A DNA stretch of 64,000 nucleotides from Gynuella sunshinyii YC6258 (GCF_000940805.1 NZ_CP007142.1:310001-374000); one strand, 5' to 3'; positions 27,546-37,584 are shown, counted from the stretch's first letter. The notes: generated from the sequence alone by a model not told the origin. Numbers and translations: made by a program.

Positions 27546-30500
27546 ATGACTCATCAACACAAGCACTCTCCCAAATGGTCCTTCTGGGTTGATCGCGGCG
27601 GTACTTTTACTGACATCGTTGCCCGCCAACCGAATGGTGAGTTGGTGACCTGCAAACTGCTGTCAGAAAATCCCCATCAGTACGACGATGCCGTCATTCA
27701 AGGTATTCGTACCCTGATGCAGCTGGAAGCGGATGACGAGATTCCGACCACGCTGATTGAAGAAGTCAAAATGGGCACCACCGTGGCCACCAATGCATTG
27801 CTCGAACACAAAGGCGAAGATACGCTGCTGATTACCACCAAAGGCTTTGCTGATGTACTGCGCATCGGTTACCAGACCCGCCCGGATCTGTTTGCCATCG
27901 ATATCAAACTACCGGAGATGATCTATCGCCAGGTGCTGGAGGTGGATGAACGGGTGTCGGCACAGGGTGAAGTACTCATATCGCCAGACCCGGTTCGCAT
28001 TCAGGCTGATCTGCGACACGCCTGGGATCAGGGCCTCCGCTCATGTGCGATTGTGCTGATGCACAGCTATCAGTTTTCCGATCACGAAGAACTGGTTGCC
28101 AGGCTTGCAGCAGCCGTCGGCTTTGAACAGATTTCCGTCAGCTCACGCCTCAGCCCGCTGATGAAAATTGTCAGCCGCGGAGACACGACCGTAGCGGATG
28201 CTTATTTGTCGCCGATTCTGCGTCGATATGTCGATAAAGTAGCGGCAAAACTCGGGAATTTTGCCGACCAGCCAGGGCGGCTGATGTTCATGCAGTCCAA
28301 TGGCGGACTGACCGATGCCCGCATTTTTAATGGCAAAGACGCGATTTTGTCCGGGCCGGCCGGTGGAGTGGTGGGTATGGTTCAGACTGCGGCAACTGCG
28401 GGTTTTGATCGGCTGATCGGTTTTGATATGGGCGGCACCTCCACCGATGTCTGTCATTATCAGGGCGAATACGAGCGCAGCTTTGAGACCGAAGTAGCGG
28501 GTTTTCGGCTACAAACGCCGATGATGTCCATTCATACTGTCGCCGCTGGTGGCGGTTCCATTTTAACGTTCGATGGCAGTCGTTTACGGGTAGGGCCCGA
28601 TTCTGCGGGAGCCTTTCCCGGTCCGGCCTGCTATCGCAATGGTGGTCCGCTGACCGTAACCGATTGCAACGTAATGCTGGGCAAATTGCAGCCGTCTTAC
28701 TTTCCCAAGGTGTTTGGCCCGCATGGCAATGAATCCATCGACGCTTCCATCGTAATGGAAAAATTCCAGCAGCTCAGCGACGACATCAACCGTCAAACCG
28801 GCAGCCATATGACACCACAACAGGTGGCAGAAGGCTTTCTGACCATCGCGGTGGAAAACATGGCCAATGCCATCAAACATATTTCCACCCAGCGCGGTTA
28901 CGATGTTCAACATTACACCCTGTGCTGCTTTGGTGGTGCCGGAGGTCAACACGCCTGTCTGGTCGCTGACGCACTCGGCATGAAGCGGGTGTTCCTGCAC
29001 CCTTATTCCGGAGTACTGTCGGCCTTTGGCATGGGCCTCGCTGATATTCGGGAGATTAACGAGCAATCGGTTGAACAGCCACTGACACCGGAGACACTGG
29101 AACAGTTACAAAAGGTCGTGGTAACACTGGCCCGACAAGGCCGGGAGAAACTGCACCAACAGCGGGTCGAAGAACCCAATATCACCACCATCACCCGGCT
29201 GCATCTGAAGTACGCCGGTTCAGACACCAGTTTGTTGGTTCCCTACGGGGATCTGCCGACCATTCGCCAGACATTCGAACATGAACACCAGCAGCGCTTT
29301 GGTTTTATCGCCAGAGACAAAGCCCTGATTATCGAGGCGATACAGGTGGAAAGCATTGGCGGTGGAAGCCCGGCGGTGACTCATATCCCCCAGATAACCA
29401 ACGCCCCATCGGCCAATCAGCCACAACCCCAAAACCATACCGTGACGACCGGTGGAAACACCGCTCAGGCACCATTTTATCTGCGCGAACAGTTGTCTGC
29501 CGGTATCGCCATCAAAGGACCGGCGGTGATCATCGAAGCCAATAGCACCATCGTCATCGAACCGGGCTGGCAAGGCTGTCTCAGTGATCACAATGATGTG
29601 ATTCTGGAACGGATGGAAGCCCTGCCGGCGCGAGTATCCATCGGCACTGATGCCGATCCAGTCATGCTGGAAATCTTTAACAATCTGTACATGCACGTTG
29701 CCGAACAGATGGGACTGGTACTGCAAAACACAGCGGTCTCGGTCAATATCAAGGAGCGTCTCGATTTTTCCTGTGCCATCTTTGATCAGGATGGCGAGCT
29801 GGTGGCCAATGCTCCGCATGTGCCGGTGCATCTGGGCTCCATGAGCCACAGCATCAAAACGGTGATCGAGAACAACCGTGGTCAGATTCATCCAGGCGAT
29901 GTGTTCATGCTGAATGACCCCTATCACGGTGGCACCCATCTGCCTGATATCACCGTTATCAAACCTGTCTTCGACGACACACTGACCAACATCTGTTTTT
30001 ATGTCGCGGCGCGGGGTCATCATGCCGATGTCGGTGGTATTACACCCGGATCGATGCCTTCGGATTCCACCCATATCGAACAGGAAGGCATTCTGCTTGA
30101 TAACATCCGCATCGTTGCTGGTGGTGAATTTCAGGAACAGACCGTCAGAGGCTTATTGCTTGGTCACCGATACCCGGTACGCAATATCGACTACAACATC
30201 GCCGACCTGCGTGCTCAGATTGCCGCCTGCGAGTCCGGCACTCATACCTTGCAGGGTATTGTTCGCCAGTACGGCCTTGATGTGGTGCAGGCTTACATGA
30301 AGCATGTGCAGGAAAATGCCGAGGAATGCGTTCGCCGGGTGATTGATGTGCTGGCGGACAGTGAATTCAGCTGCACCATGGATGACGGCAGCGAAATACA
30401 TGTGGCCATCCGGGTTGATCGACAGAACCGGGCAGCGCACATTGACTTCGGCGGGACCAGCCCACAACACCCGCAAAACTATAACGCCCCTTTGGCTGTC

Positions 30501-31181
30501 ACCCATGCTGCGGTGTTATATACGTTTCGCTGCCTGGTAAACGATCAGATTCCACTCAATGGCGGCTGCCTGCGGCCTTTGCACATTAGCGTACCCACCG
30601 GCAGTATGCTGAATCCACAGTTTCCGGCTGCCGTGGTGGCCGGTAATGTGGAAGTCTCGCAGGCGGTGGTGGATGCCCTGTTTGGTGCGCTGGACATTGC
30701 AGCAGCCTCTCAGGGAACGATGAACAATGTCACCTGGGGTAACGAACGTTATCAGTATTACGAAACCCTCTGTGGCGGCAGTGGTGCCAGCCTTCGCCAG
30801 GCTGGTGCCAGTGCTGTACATACCCATATGACCAATTCCCGGCTGACTGATCCGGAGGTGCTCGAATGGCGCTTTCCGGTACGCCTGGAGGAGTTTTGCA
30901 TTCGCCATCATTCCGGTGGCTCCGGTCACCATCGTGGCGGAGATGGCGTGATCCGGAAAACCCGTTTTCTGGAAACCATGGATGTGAGCATCCTGTCCAA
31001 TCGACGTGAAATTCCCCCCTATGGACTGGCCGGAGGCGAACCCGGCCAGGTAGGTCATAACACTGTTGTCAGAACCGACGGTCAGCAGTTGGAGCTTGGC
31101 GCCAAAGCCAGTGCCCGGTTGCAAAGCGGCGACATTCTCATCATAGCCACCCCCGGTGGTGGCGGTTTTGGTCAACCCTGA
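27546..31181 (+). CDS. oplaH: 5-oxoprolinase / hydantoinase, HyuA-HyuB fusion
   Basis: The protein has 1211 residues from ATG at 27546; the longer TTG start adds 25 unconvincing residues. The N-terminal half is HyuA-like, with the ATP-binding motif [16 protein letters not shown], the [10 protein letters not shown] block and [19 protein letters not shown]. The second half from about residue 700 is HyuB-like ([64 protein letters not shown]). Fused proteins of this size are ATP-dependent 5-oxo-L-prolinases, which open pyroglutamate to glutamate, though related enzymes act on hydantoins. The winged-helix gene 13 bp downstream is probably co-transcribed and regulatory. Confidence 0.92.
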   Translation: MTHQHKHSPKWSFWVDRGGTFTDIVARQPNGELVTCKLLSENPHQYDDAVIQGIRTLMQLEADDEIPTTLIEEVKMGTTVATNALLEHKGEDTLLITTKGFADVLRIGYQTRPDLFAIDIKLPEMIYRQVLEVDERVSAQGEVLISPDPVRIQADLRHAWDQGLRSCAIVLMHSYQFSDHEELVARLAAAVGFEQISVSSRLSPLMKIVSRGDTTVADAYLSPILRRYVDKVAAKLGNFADQPGRLMFMQSNGGLTDARIFNGKDAILSGPAGGVVGMVQTAATAGFDRLIGFDMGGTSTDVCHYQGEYERSFETEVAGFRLQTPMMSIHTVAAGGGSILTFDGSRLRVGPDSAGAFPGPACYRNGGPLTVTDCNVMLGKLQPSYFPKVFGPHGNESIDASIVMEKFQQLSDDINRQTGSHMTPQQVAEGFLTIAVENMANAIKHISTQRGYDVQHYTLCCFGGAGGQHACLVADALGMKRVFLHPYSGVLSAFGMGLADIREINEQSVEQPLTPETLEQLQKVVVTLARQGREKLHQQRVEEPNITTITRLHLKYAGSDTSLLVPYGDLPTIRQTFEHEHQQRFGFIARDKALIIEAIQVESIGGGSPAVTHIPQITNAPSANQPQPQNHTVTTGGNTAQAPFYLREQLSAGIAIKGPAVIIEANSTIVIEPGWQGCLSDHNDVILERMEALPARVSIGTDADPVMLEIFNNLYMHVAEQMGLVLQNTAVSVNIKERLDFSCAIFDQDGELVANAPHVPVHLGSMSHSIKTVIENNRGQIHPGDVFMLNDPYHGGTHLPDITVIKPVFDDTLTNICFYVAARGHHADVGGITPGSMPSDSTHIEQEGILLDNIRIVAGGEFQEQTVRGLLLGHRYPVRNIDYNIADLRAQIAACESGTHTLQGIVRQYGLDVVQAYMKHVQENAEECVRRVIDVLADSEFSCTMDDGSEIHVAIRVDRQNRAAHIDFGGTSPQHPQNYNAPLAVTHAAVLYTFRCLVNDQIPLNGGCLRPLHISVPTGSMLNPQFPAAVVAGNVEVSQAVVDALFGALDIAAASQGTMNNVTWGNERYQYYETLCGGSGASLRQAGASAVHTHMTNSRLTDPEVLEWRFPVRLEEFCIRHHSGGSGHHRGGDGVIRKTRFLETMDVSILSNRREIPPYGLAGGEPGQVGHNTVVRTDGQQLELGAKASARLQSGDILIIATPGGGGFGQP

Positions 31182-31194
31182 AGCGAGCATTTCC

Positions 31195-31698
31195 ATGGCA
31201 AAAACCTCTATTGTTTCTTCCAGTCATCTGAGCGAAAACGCCAGCGAACTCAGTGAATTCGAGTATGCGCTGACCATGGCCCAAAACGCATTCTCGCGCT
31301 GGCTGATTCACTGCATGGCCGCAGCCGGCAACAAGGAACTCAGTCCCATCGATATTCTGATTCTGCATAATGTGCATCATCGTCAACGGCCCAAACGGAT
31401 TGCGGATATCTGCTTCGTGTTAAACATCGACGACACCCATACGGTGTCTTACTCCCTGCGTAAACTGGGGAAATTCGGTCTGATTGAAAGCCAGAAGATT
31501 GGCAAGGAAACTTTTTATCACTGCACTGAAACCGGGGCCGGGCTGTGCCTGAACTACCGCGATATCCGCCAGGACTGCCTGCTGGATTCGCTGTCCACTC
31601 TGGGAGTCAACCGGGAGGAGCTTGGCAAGATGGCCCAACTGCTGCGTACCATGTCCGGAGTCTACGACCAGGCCGCCCGGGCGGCGGCATCTTTTTAA
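31195..31698 (+). CDS. winged-helix transcriptional regulator (MarR-like)
   Basis: The protein has 167 residues from ATG at 31195, 13 bp after the 5-oxoprolinase stop. The centre reads LSPIDILILHNVHHRQRPKRIADICFVLNIDDTHTVSYSLRKLGKFGLIES, a MarR-type winged helix-turn-helix, followed by a wing (KIGKETFYHCTETG). The C-terminus is helical, for dimerisation. Such genes are often next to 5-oxoprolinase genes, so it probably controls that operon; the ligand is unknown. AAGCGAG precedes the start. Confidence 0.82.
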   Translation: MAKTSIVSSSHLSENASELSEFEYALTMAQNAFSRWLIHCMAAAGNKELSPIDILILHNVHHRQRPKRIADICFVLNIDDTHTVSYSLRKLGKFGLIESQKIGKETFYHCTETGAGLCLNYRDIRQDCLLDSLSTLGVNREELGKMAQLLRTMSGVYDQAARAAASF

Positions 31699-31712
31699 AC
31701 GGAGGCAGCCCT

Positions 31713-31907
31713 GTGGCGACTCAGAACAGCAGTGAATTTCAGTCCGGCGGAGACTATGACACCCAATATCAACACCCGTTTGATGAGGAAATTCAATTCC
31801 TGACCAGGCTGGCCCGACAGCATCATGTTCGTCATGTACTGGATGTCTGTTGTGGTACTGGCATTACTGAAATAATGCAATTATGCCATCGTCGACTGCT
31901 TTTCTGA
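31713..31907 (+). pseudogene. truncated class I SAM methyltransferase
   Basis: A GTG start with GGAGG eight bases upstream opens a 64-codon frame. Its first 50 residues look like a normal methyltransferase N-terminus, ending in SAM-binding motif I (VLDVCCGTGITEI). The frame then stops after a short unrelated tail (MQLCHRRLLF). Family members run to about 200 residues or more, so most of the catalytic domain is missing. No continuation was found in the other forward frames before the next gene. It is most likely a remnant of a third gene of the 5-oxoprolinase operon that has lost its distal part. Confidence 0.7.
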
Positions 31908-31993
31908 CTGGTGTGGCAGGCCATGACAAACTGGTCATGGTTGCCCAAACCCAGTCACCTTTATGAACTTCATCTCAGACTCGGAGCACTTTT

Positions 31994-32590
31994 ATGTGGA
32001 ATCAACGTTTTGACGCCGACCATTACATCTACGGTACAGAACCCAACGATTTTTTGCGCCATCACTTTCAGACGATACCCAAGGGTAATGTGCTGTGTCT
32101 GGCGGAGGGCGAAGGCCGCAATGCGGTTTTTCTGGCTCAGCAGGGCTATCAGGTGACGGCAGTGGACAGCTCGGATGTCGGTTTGGAAAAAGCCCAACGC
32201 CTGGCCAAAGAGCGCAATGTCAGTATTACCACCATTCATGCGGATCTGGCCGATTTCGATCTGGGCACCGCACAATGGGATGGCATCGTGTCCATTTTCG
32301 GTCATCTGCCGTCACAACTGCGCGCCAAGGTCTATCAACAGGTTGTCAACGCTTTGAAACCTGATGGTGTTTTACTGCTTGAAGGGTATGCAGTGGCACA
32401 ACTGAATTATCAGACCGGCGGTCCAAAAGACGAGGACATGCTGTTATCGATCAACGCACTGCAGCAGGAGCTGCACGGGTTAAACTTCTCTCATCTGGCA
32501 GAAGTGGAACGGGAGGTGCTGGAAGGCACATTGCATACCGGAACCGCAGCGGTTATCCAGGTAATCGCTAACCGGCCAGTCACAAACTGA
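31994..32590 (+). CDS. class I SAM-dependent methyltransferase, TehB-like
   Basis: The protein has 198 residues. It begins MWNQRFDADHYIYGTEPNDF, the usual TehB-like opening, then SAM motif I VLCLAEGEGRNAVFLAQQG, motif II VTAVDSSDVGLEKA and a motif IV-like WDGIVSIFGHLP. Related enzymes methylate small inorganic or organic acceptors (tellurite, thiols), and the acceptor here is unknown. GGAG precedes the start. It is followed by a GFA-family gene 13 bp downstream, so the two probably form an operon, which suggests a shared role with small reactive molecules (inference). Confidence 0.85.
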   Translation: MWNQRFDADHYIYGTEPNDFLRHHFQTIPKGNVLCLAEGEGRNAVFLAQQGYQVTAVDSSDVGLEKAQRLAKERNVSITTIHADLADFDLGTAQWDGIVSIFGHLPSQLRAKVYQQVVNALKPDGVLLLEGYAVAQLNYQTGGPKDEDMLLSINALQQELHGLNFSHLAEVEREVLEGTLHTGTAAVIQVIANRPVTN

Positions 32591-32603
32591 GGAAACAACA
32601 GCA

Positions 32604-32969
32604 ATGACTCTGACCTGTACCTGCCACTGTGGCAATGTGGAAATCACCCTTCCGCAACTTCCTGAAACGGCTGTCAGCTGCAACTGCTCGATATGCCGGC
32701 GACTGGGTACCTGGTGGACCAAGTACGAAAAGGCAGACGTCAGCATTGTTTTCAACCAACAGCCCAGTGTCGGTTATATCTGGGGAGACCGCTGCATTGA
32801 GTTTCAACACTGTCCGATCTGCGCCTGCGTAACGCACTACACCGGTACCAGCAATTATCCCAGCACACAGGTCGCTATCAACGTCCGGTTGCTGTCTCTG
32901 TCTGAACAACAGAACATCCACATCCGGCATTTTGATGGTGCCGACAGCTGGACCTTCCTGGACGAATGA
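32604..32969 (+). CDS. GFA (CENP-V/Mss4-like) family zinc protein
   Basis: The protein has 121 residues with CTCHC near the N-terminus, SCNCSICRR in the middle and CPICACVTHY later, the complete GFA zinc-ligand set. The strand YIWGDRCIEFQHC is shared with the paralogue at 20535-20876. It is 13 bp downstream of the methyltransferase with a GAGG ribosome site, so it is probably co-translated. The biochemical role of short GFA proteins is unproven; formaldehyde or thiol-adduct handling is only a family-based suggestion. Confidence 0.85.
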   Translation: MTLTCTCHCGNVEITLPQLPETAVSCNCSICRRLGTWWTKYEKADVSIVFNQQPSVGYIWGDRCIEFQHCPICACVTHYTGTSNYPSTQVAINVRLLSLSEQQNIHIRHFDGADSWTFLDE

Positions 32970-32980
32970 CCCGACAATTG

Positions 32981-34162
32981 TCAGTCTTCGCCAGGTCCGG
33001 TGTGCCATTGCCATAAACCTAACGCACACAGCAGGCAGGCCACACTCAACAGCAATGACCATTTCAGCAACACCGCGATACCGGAATGGCTGCTGATCAG
33101 CCCGAATAACAGTGGTGCCAGTGCTGCCAGGATGAAACCGGGTGCCAGTAGTCCTCCACTGATACGGCCATAACCGGATACATCAAACAATAACAGCGGC
33201 AGGGTGCCACGAACGATGGTCAGCAACCCGATGGCCATACCGAAGGTAATCACCCAGGCCATCAACGCCCAGGTGCTGATACTGATATAACAAACCAGCA
33301 TAAACCCTGCTGTCAGACCACCAGTTGCCAGCAATGCAGACTGTAGCGGATTAGCCGCTGTTCCGGCAAACTCACTGAGCAGCCGTGCCGCGGTCTGACT
33401 GACTCCTCTGAGCGCCGCCAGCCAGACCGCCAGTTCCGGCGACACCCCCAGTCCGCTCAAAATAATAATCATGTAGATCGACATACCATTACTCAGAAAG
33501 GCACTCAACATCGTCATTACAGCAAACAGCACAGCATTCCATGACAGTTTCATCGCCCTGGTATTTGTCTCGGTCGTTGATTCAGCGTTTCTCTGGTTAT
33601 CAGACATACGGCTGAACAGCGGCAGCAGACAGATCGCCAGCAGGGCATATACAACGACCGTATGACGCCAGCCCAGCCATGACAGCAGAGCATGGCCCAA
33701 CGGCCAGAATACCGTTGAAGCCAGACCGCCAATCAGGGTGATACGGGCAATGGCTGTGGATGTAGCAATACCTGACATGCGAACCACCGTAGCAAACGCA
33801 GCTTCATATAACGTCATCCGCATGGCGAGACCCAACAATGCCCAGCAACCATAATATTGATAGAGATTCCGGCAACCACTCAGACATAACAGTCCAAATG
33901 CCAGCAACAGTACCCCAGACGTCATAATCCTGCGGCCACCGTGCTGATCAATCAGTCTGCCGATCGGCAGAGATACGATGCCCATAACGAGCAGTGCCAC
34001 TGAGGAGCCGGCATAAATTTGGTTACTGCTCACTGCCAGCTCTGCGGCCATAGCCGGTCCCAGCACCGCCGGCAGGTAAAAGGAGATGCCCCAGCAGACC
34101 AGCTGGATCAATCCCAAAGTCAGAACCAGACGATGCGGTGTACTAGGACCTGCCCGGTACAT
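32981..34162 (-). CDS. major facilitator superfamily transporter
   Basis: The protein has 393 residues with about twelve hydrophobic segments. The loop after segment 2 reads LPIGRLIDQHGGRRIMTSG, the MFS motif A region, and a long polar central loop (SDNQRNAESTTETNTRAMK) separates the two six-helix halves. The substrate is unknown; it resembles efflux members. ATG at 34160-34162 overlaps the end of the acetyltransferase gene by 20 bp, so the two form an operon. The divergent LysR gene is a likely regulator. Confidence 0.88.
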   Translation of the reverse strand: MYRAGPSTPHRLVLTLGLIQLVCWGISFYLPAVLGPAMAAELAVSSNQIYAGSSVALLVMGIVSLPIGRLIDQHGGRRIMTSGVLLLAFGLLCLSGCRNLYQYYGCWALLGLAMRMTLYEAAFATVVRMSGIATSTAIARITLIGGLASTVFWPLGHALLSWLGWRHTVVVYALLAICLLPLFSRMSDNQRNAESTTETNTRAMKLSWNAVLFAVMTMLSAFLSNGMSIYMIIILSGLGVSPELAVWLAALRGVSQTAARLLSEFAGTAANPLQSALLATGGLTAGFMLVCYISISTWALMAWVITFGMAIGLLTIVRGTLPLLLFDVSGYGRISGGLLAPGFILAALAPLLFGLISSHSGIAVLLKWSLLLSVACLLCALGLWQWHTGPGED

Positions 34163-34691
34163 CGCTGTCTGCCGATCCGAGCGGCCGCTGCATCAGAATG
34201 GAATCCAGCCAGTGCTCTCCCTTCCAGCCAACACCCGGCAAACGGCCGACATGTGCGAAACCGAGACGAGTATGCAGCTTCAGACTGGCGGTATTGTCAG
34301 GGTCACCAATGATCGCCACCATCTGCCGAAAGCCAAGATGAGTACATTCATCAATTACCGCGCTCAATAACTGATGTCCGATCCCACGACCAGTGTATTC
34401 GGGATGAATGTAAACCGAATCTTCCACCGTATAGCGGTAGCCAGGACGGGTACGATAAGGCCCGGCATAGGCAAATCCGGCGATAGTCGAGGATACCTCA
34501 GCCACCAGATAGGGATAGCCCGGTTGTACAATGGCCTGATAGCGCTGCAACATCGCCTCTGTTGTGGGCGGTACGTATTCGTAATTGGAAAGGCTGTTCA
34601 GCACGCCATGGGAATAGATGGCCGTTATGGCATCAATATCGGAAGCAAGACAGGGTCTTAGAACAGCAGCCGGAGAGGGGTTAATCATCAT
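34143..34691 (-). CDS. GNAT-family N-acetyltransferase
   Basis: The protein has 182 residues from ATG at 34689-34691; a GTG nine bases upstream is also possible. The sequence follows the phosphinothricin/methionine-sulfoximine acetyltransferase subgroup: LRPCLASDIDAITAIYSHGV, then VEDSVYIHPEYTGRGIGHQLLSAVIDEC with the acetyl-CoA loop RGIGHQL, then GFRQMVAIIGDPDNTASLKLHTRLGFAHVG. It probably acetylates an amino-acid-like toxic compound; with the overlapping MFS gene it forms a modify-and-export pair (inference). Confidence 0.88.
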   Translation of the reverse strand: MMINPSPAAVLRPCLASDIDAITAIYSHGVLNSLSNYEYVPPTTEAMLQRYQAIVQPGYPYLVAEVSSTIAGFAYAGPYRTRPGYRYTVEDSVYIHPEYTGRGIGHQLLSAVIDECTHLGFRQMVAIIGDPDNTASLKLHTRLGFAHVGRLPGVGWKGEHWLDSILMQRPLGSADSDVPGRS

Positions 34692-34788
34692 TCTGATCAC
34701 TCACAGTGGAAGGATTCAGATACCCTAACCTATGACCAGGCATTAAAAAATAATATGCTTCTTATACAAAACATAAGAATTTCTTATC

Positions 34789-35685
34789 ATGCATACACTC
34801 AATCTGGCCCAACTCTCAACGTTTATCAAGGTAACCGAGCTCGGCAGTTTTTCTGCTGCCGCAGACTACCTGGACCTCAGCCAACCAGCCGTCAGTCTGC
34901 AGATACGGCAATTGGAACAGCTGCTGGGTGTACGATTGCTGGAACGGGTGGGACGTAAAGTCAGTGCGACAGCTGCCGGAGAAGAGTTGTTGCGTCACGC
35001 CTATCAGATACAGCAGCAGGTGGATATTGCCTGGCAATCGTTGTCTCCTCATCAGCATGGCAGTGTTGGCCGCCTGCGCATCGGCACCGGTGCCACTGCT
35101 TGCATCTATCTGCTTCCGCCACTGCTACAACAGCTCAAACAACATATGCCCGGACTGGATATTACCGTGCAGACCGGTAACAGCTCTGACATTCTCAAAC
35201 GGCTGGAAAACAATGTACTCGATCTGGCTCTGGTGACGATGCCTGTCAACGGTCGGGCTTTCGCTTGGAAGGAGATCTGCTGCGACGAGTTTGTGGCGGT
35301 CTATCCGGAATCACAACACCACCCTGATCAAACGTTCACCGCCGAATCTCTGGCAGAGATGCCATTACTGCTATACGAAGCTGGAGGCAACACCCGCAAT
35401 ATTATCGATCAATGGTTCACTCAGGCCGGACAAGTGGTCAAACCCATAATGGAGCTGGGCAGTGTTGAAGCGATCAAGCGCCTGACCGCCGCTGGGCTGG
35501 GTTGGTCCATCCTGCCGCACCTTGCTGTCCAGGATGCGACACGGTCCGATGGCCTGAAAATACACCCCCTCAATCCAAGACTGGAGCGTACACTGGCACT
35601 GGCCATGCGCCAGGACAAGCCAGTCAGTAAAGGCATGCGCTGTTTGATTGGACTGCTTCGACAGAAAGACAATCAACACTCATAG
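34789..35685 (+). CDS. LysR-family transcriptional regulator
   Basis: The protein has 298 residues. The N-terminal helix-turn-helix is MHTLNLAQLSTFIKVTELGS through FSAAADYLDLSQPAVSLQIRQLEQLLG, followed by a linker helix and a periplasmic-binding-like effector domain (RLRIGTGATACIYLLPPLLQQL onward). It is divergent from the GNAT-MFS operon across a gap of about 97 bp, the usual arrangement for a LysR regulator and its target. The AT-rich gap has several TTATxxxATAA-like stretches that could be the binding site. Effector unknown. Confidence 0.9.
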   Translation: MHTLNLAQLSTFIKVTELGSFSAAADYLDLSQPAVSLQIRQLEQLLGVRLLERVGRKVSATAAGEELLRHAYQIQQQVDIAWQSLSPHQHGSVGRLRIGTGATACIYLLPPLLQQLKQHMPGLDITVQTGNSSDILKRLENNVLDLALVTMPVNGRAFAWKEICCDEFVAVYPESQHHPDQTFTAESLAEMPLLLYEAGGNTRNIIDQWFTQAGQVVKPIMELGSVEAIKRLTAAGLGWSILPHLAVQDATRSDGLKIHPLNPRLERTLALAMRQDKPVSKGMRCLIGLLRQKDNQHS

Positions 35686-35811
35686 GACACTTATTTCGTC
35701 TCCGAATTATCTGCTTGTTCCTTTACTATACAATCATTACTATGACGTAGTATTGGAGCAATCTTTCACCCGATTCTGTGTAAGACAGAGTCATAAAACT
35801 GGAGTTCGAAC

Positions 35812-36366
35812 ATGTCAAATACTGTTGTGATTTATTATTCAGGTTATGGACACACCCGTCGCGTAGCAGAATACGTTGCCGAAGGTGCCAAGGCTGAACT
35901 GATCGAAATAGATGCAAACGGGGATATCACCGATGCAGCCTGGGAAAAACTGAATGCCGCCGATGCCATTATCTTCGGCTCACCCACATACATGGGTTCC
36001 GCTGCATGGCAATTCAAAAAATTCGCCGATGCCACCTCCAAAGTGTGGTTTACCCGCGGCTGGCAGGACAAGGTGTTTGGTGGCTTTACCAACAGCGCCA
36101 GTCTCAATGGCGACAAGCAGGTCACGCTGATTTTCATGCAAACCCTGGCCTCCCAACACGGCGGCATCTGGGTCAGTCTGGGCCTGGCTCCTGCCAATAC
36201 CTTTGATGCCACTCGTAATGATGTGAACAACCTGGGTGGTTCCGTAGGTGCGCTGGTGCAATCTCCTTCTGATCGTGGTGCAGAAGATACTGCTGCCGGT
36301 GATCTTGAAACCGCTCGTCTCTACGGCGCCCGGGTCACTGAGATTGCCGCCCGTCTGAAGGGATGA
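35812..36366 (+). CDS. flavodoxin-family NAD(P)H:quinone oxidoreductase (WrbA-like)
   Basis: The protein has 184 residues. The FMN phosphate loop VIYYSGYGHTRRVAEYVAEG, the second flavin loop IIFGSPTYMGSAAWQFKKF and the third region NDVNNLGGSVGALVQSPSD agree with WrbA/flavodoxin-like quinone reductases. It probably reduces quinones by two electrons in the cytoplasm. GGAG precedes the start. It is convergent with a nitroreductase gene across a strong hairpin, so the two flavoenzymes are neighbours but not one transcript. Confidence 0.87.
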   Translation: MSNTVVIYYSGYGHTRRVAEYVAEGAKAELIEIDANGDITDAAWEKLNAADAIIFGSPTYMGSAAWQFKKFADATSKVWFTRGWQDKVFGGFTNSASLNGDKQVTLIFMQTLASQHGGIWVSLGLAPANTFDATRNDVNNLGGSVGALVQSPSDRGAEDTAAGDLETARLYGARVTEIAARLKG

Positions 36367-36391
36367 TTGTTCTCTGATAGCGTTTAGCACC

Positions 36392-36416
36392 GTCAGTGCC
36401 AGCGAATGGCACTGAC
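36392..36416. terminator. bidirectional hairpin between flavodoxin and nitroreductase genes
   Basis: Perfect 10-bp stem GTCAGTGCCA / TGGCACTGAC with a GCGAA loop in the 68-bp convergent gap. Flanking T runs are short on both sides. Confidence 0.65.
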
Positions 36417-36434
36417 TTCTGCACTCCCGATATT

Positions 36435-37019
36435 TTAAAGACTTCCTTTCAACACAATCTCACTCAAGGCTTTGCGCTGACGTTCCCGTTGATCACGCTG
36501 AGCAAACGTTTCTGCCACATCAGTCGGTGCACCAAGATAGCCGATGGCCATTCCGGTCAGTGGTTCCAAGGATCCGGAGATGCCAAACACTTGCCTGGCT
36601 TTATCGGGATCAATGCCGATCATTTGATGCACATACAGTCCCCGCGCAGTGGCTTCCAGGGTCAGATAAGCCGACGCGGCACCAAGATCGTGCTGAGCGG
36701 CTTTATTGTTCTGACCATTGTGCTCAAACGTATGCTCGGTCAACCCCAATACCAGCACAGGTGCATTACTGGCCCAAGGCTGATTTCCTTCCAGCAACAC
36801 GCTGTAGATCTGTTGCCAGACTTCAGGACTGCGATCTTTGACTCCGACAATATAACGCCAGGGCTGCGCATTGTAGGACGACATCGTCCAGCGGGCTGCC
36901 TCGAACAGAGCAATCAGATCGTCTTTGCTGACTGTTTTATTGGGATCAAATGCATAAGGACTTTTGCGCCGGGATAGCAATTCATGGATAGGAACATCAG
37001 TTGGATTGATTACACTCAT
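36435..37019 (-). CDS. nitroreductase family protein
   Basis: The protein has 194 residues. N-terminal LLSRRKSPYAFDPNKTVSKDDL and FEAARWTMSSYNAQPWRYIVG form the FMN-binding Arg-rich and SxxNxQPW motifs of the nitroreductase fold, and GAASAYLTLEATARGL and GYLGAP close the flavin pocket. It is expected to be a dimeric FMN enzyme using NAD(P)H to reduce nitro compounds, quinones or related acceptors. The physiological substrate is unknown. Confidence 0.9.
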   Translation of the reverse strand: MSVINPTDVPIHELLSRRKSPYAFDPNKTVSKDDLIALFEAARWTMSSYNAQPWRYIVGVKDRSPEVWQQIYSVLLEGNQPWASNAPVLVLGLTEHTFEHNGQNNKAAQHDLGAASAYLTLEATARGLYVHQMIGIDPDKARQVFGISGSLEPLTGMAIGYLGAPTDVAETFAQRDQRERQRKALSEIVLKGSL

Positions 37020-37219
37020 CAGTCACCTCTGCAATGGGCCAAACTTTCAAAATCAGATCATTTGTTGATCAGCCGGTTTTGTTATCCTGAAAACAATTAT
37101 CAATCGACCTGCCACCCAACAAACCCGTTTTTCATCTCACCACTCTGCCCGGTTTGCTTCATCATGCCCAGTCTGATCGTTAAAAATCCGTGTAAAAATT
37201 TGCCGCCGTTTATGATCAC

Positions 37220-37238
37220 GCTTATGATAATCATTATT
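37220..37238 (+). promoter_or_regulatory. Fur box upstream of the iron uptake pair
   Basis: The 19 bases contain ATGATAATCATTAT and match about 16 of 19 positions of the classical Fur consensus. The site lies 23 bp before the cupredoxin-like start, overlapping where a promoter would be. Iron-dependent repression by Fur is inferred and agrees with the FTR1 gene that follows. Confidence 0.8.
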
Positions 37239-37260
37239 GATAAATAACTCGGGGTCCTCC

Positions 37261-37581
37261 ATGCGAATATTTTTGACAGCGATTTTATTCGCTCTCAGTG
37301 CCACAGCGATGGCAGACACTCTGGTCTATAACATTACGATCAAAGACCATGTTTTCTCACCGTCTGTAATTACCATTCCCGTCAATCAGCGGGTCAAGTT
37401 CGTCATCGAAAACCAGGATGTCACACCTGAAGAATTTGAGGGGCTGGACTTCGATGTCGAGAAAATCATTCCAGGAAAAACCAAGTCGACGGTCTTTGTT
37501 GGGCCATTCGCAGCCGGTACCTATAACTTTATGGGTGAGTTCAACGCCGATACGGCGAAAGGCCAGATCATTGTGGAGTAA
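37261..37581 (+). CDS. periplasmic cupredoxin-like protein of FTR1 iron uptake
   Basis: The protein has 106 residues from ATG at 37261; an earlier TTG at 37237 lies inside the Fur box and is rejected. A signal peptide (MRIFLTAILFALSATAMAD) is followed by a single cupredoxin-like domain (HVFSPSVITIPVNQRVKFVI ... GTYNFMGEF). The usual copper ligand set of Cys and two His is missing, so it may bind iron or act as a scaffold, like cupredoxin domains of EfeO-type proteins. It is 3 bp upstream of ftr1 and is the first gene of the Fur-box operon. Confidence 0.85.
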   Translation: MRIFLTAILFALSATAMADTLVYNITIKDHVFSPSVITIPVNQRVKFVIENQDVTPEEFEGLDFDVEKIIPGKTKSTVFVGPFAAGTYNFMGEFNADTAKGQIIVE

Positions 37582-37584
37582 CAA

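Noticed and set aside
29220-30074. Minus-strand ORF of 284 codons opposite the 5-oxoprolinase
   Set aside because: Shadow frame of a well-identified gene; its composition (His-rich, no motifs) fits antisense coding artefact.
31908-31993. Frameshifted continuation of the truncated methyltransferase
   Set aside because: The other forward frames give only short stretches without methyltransferase motifs before the next gene, so a simple frameshift does not restore it.
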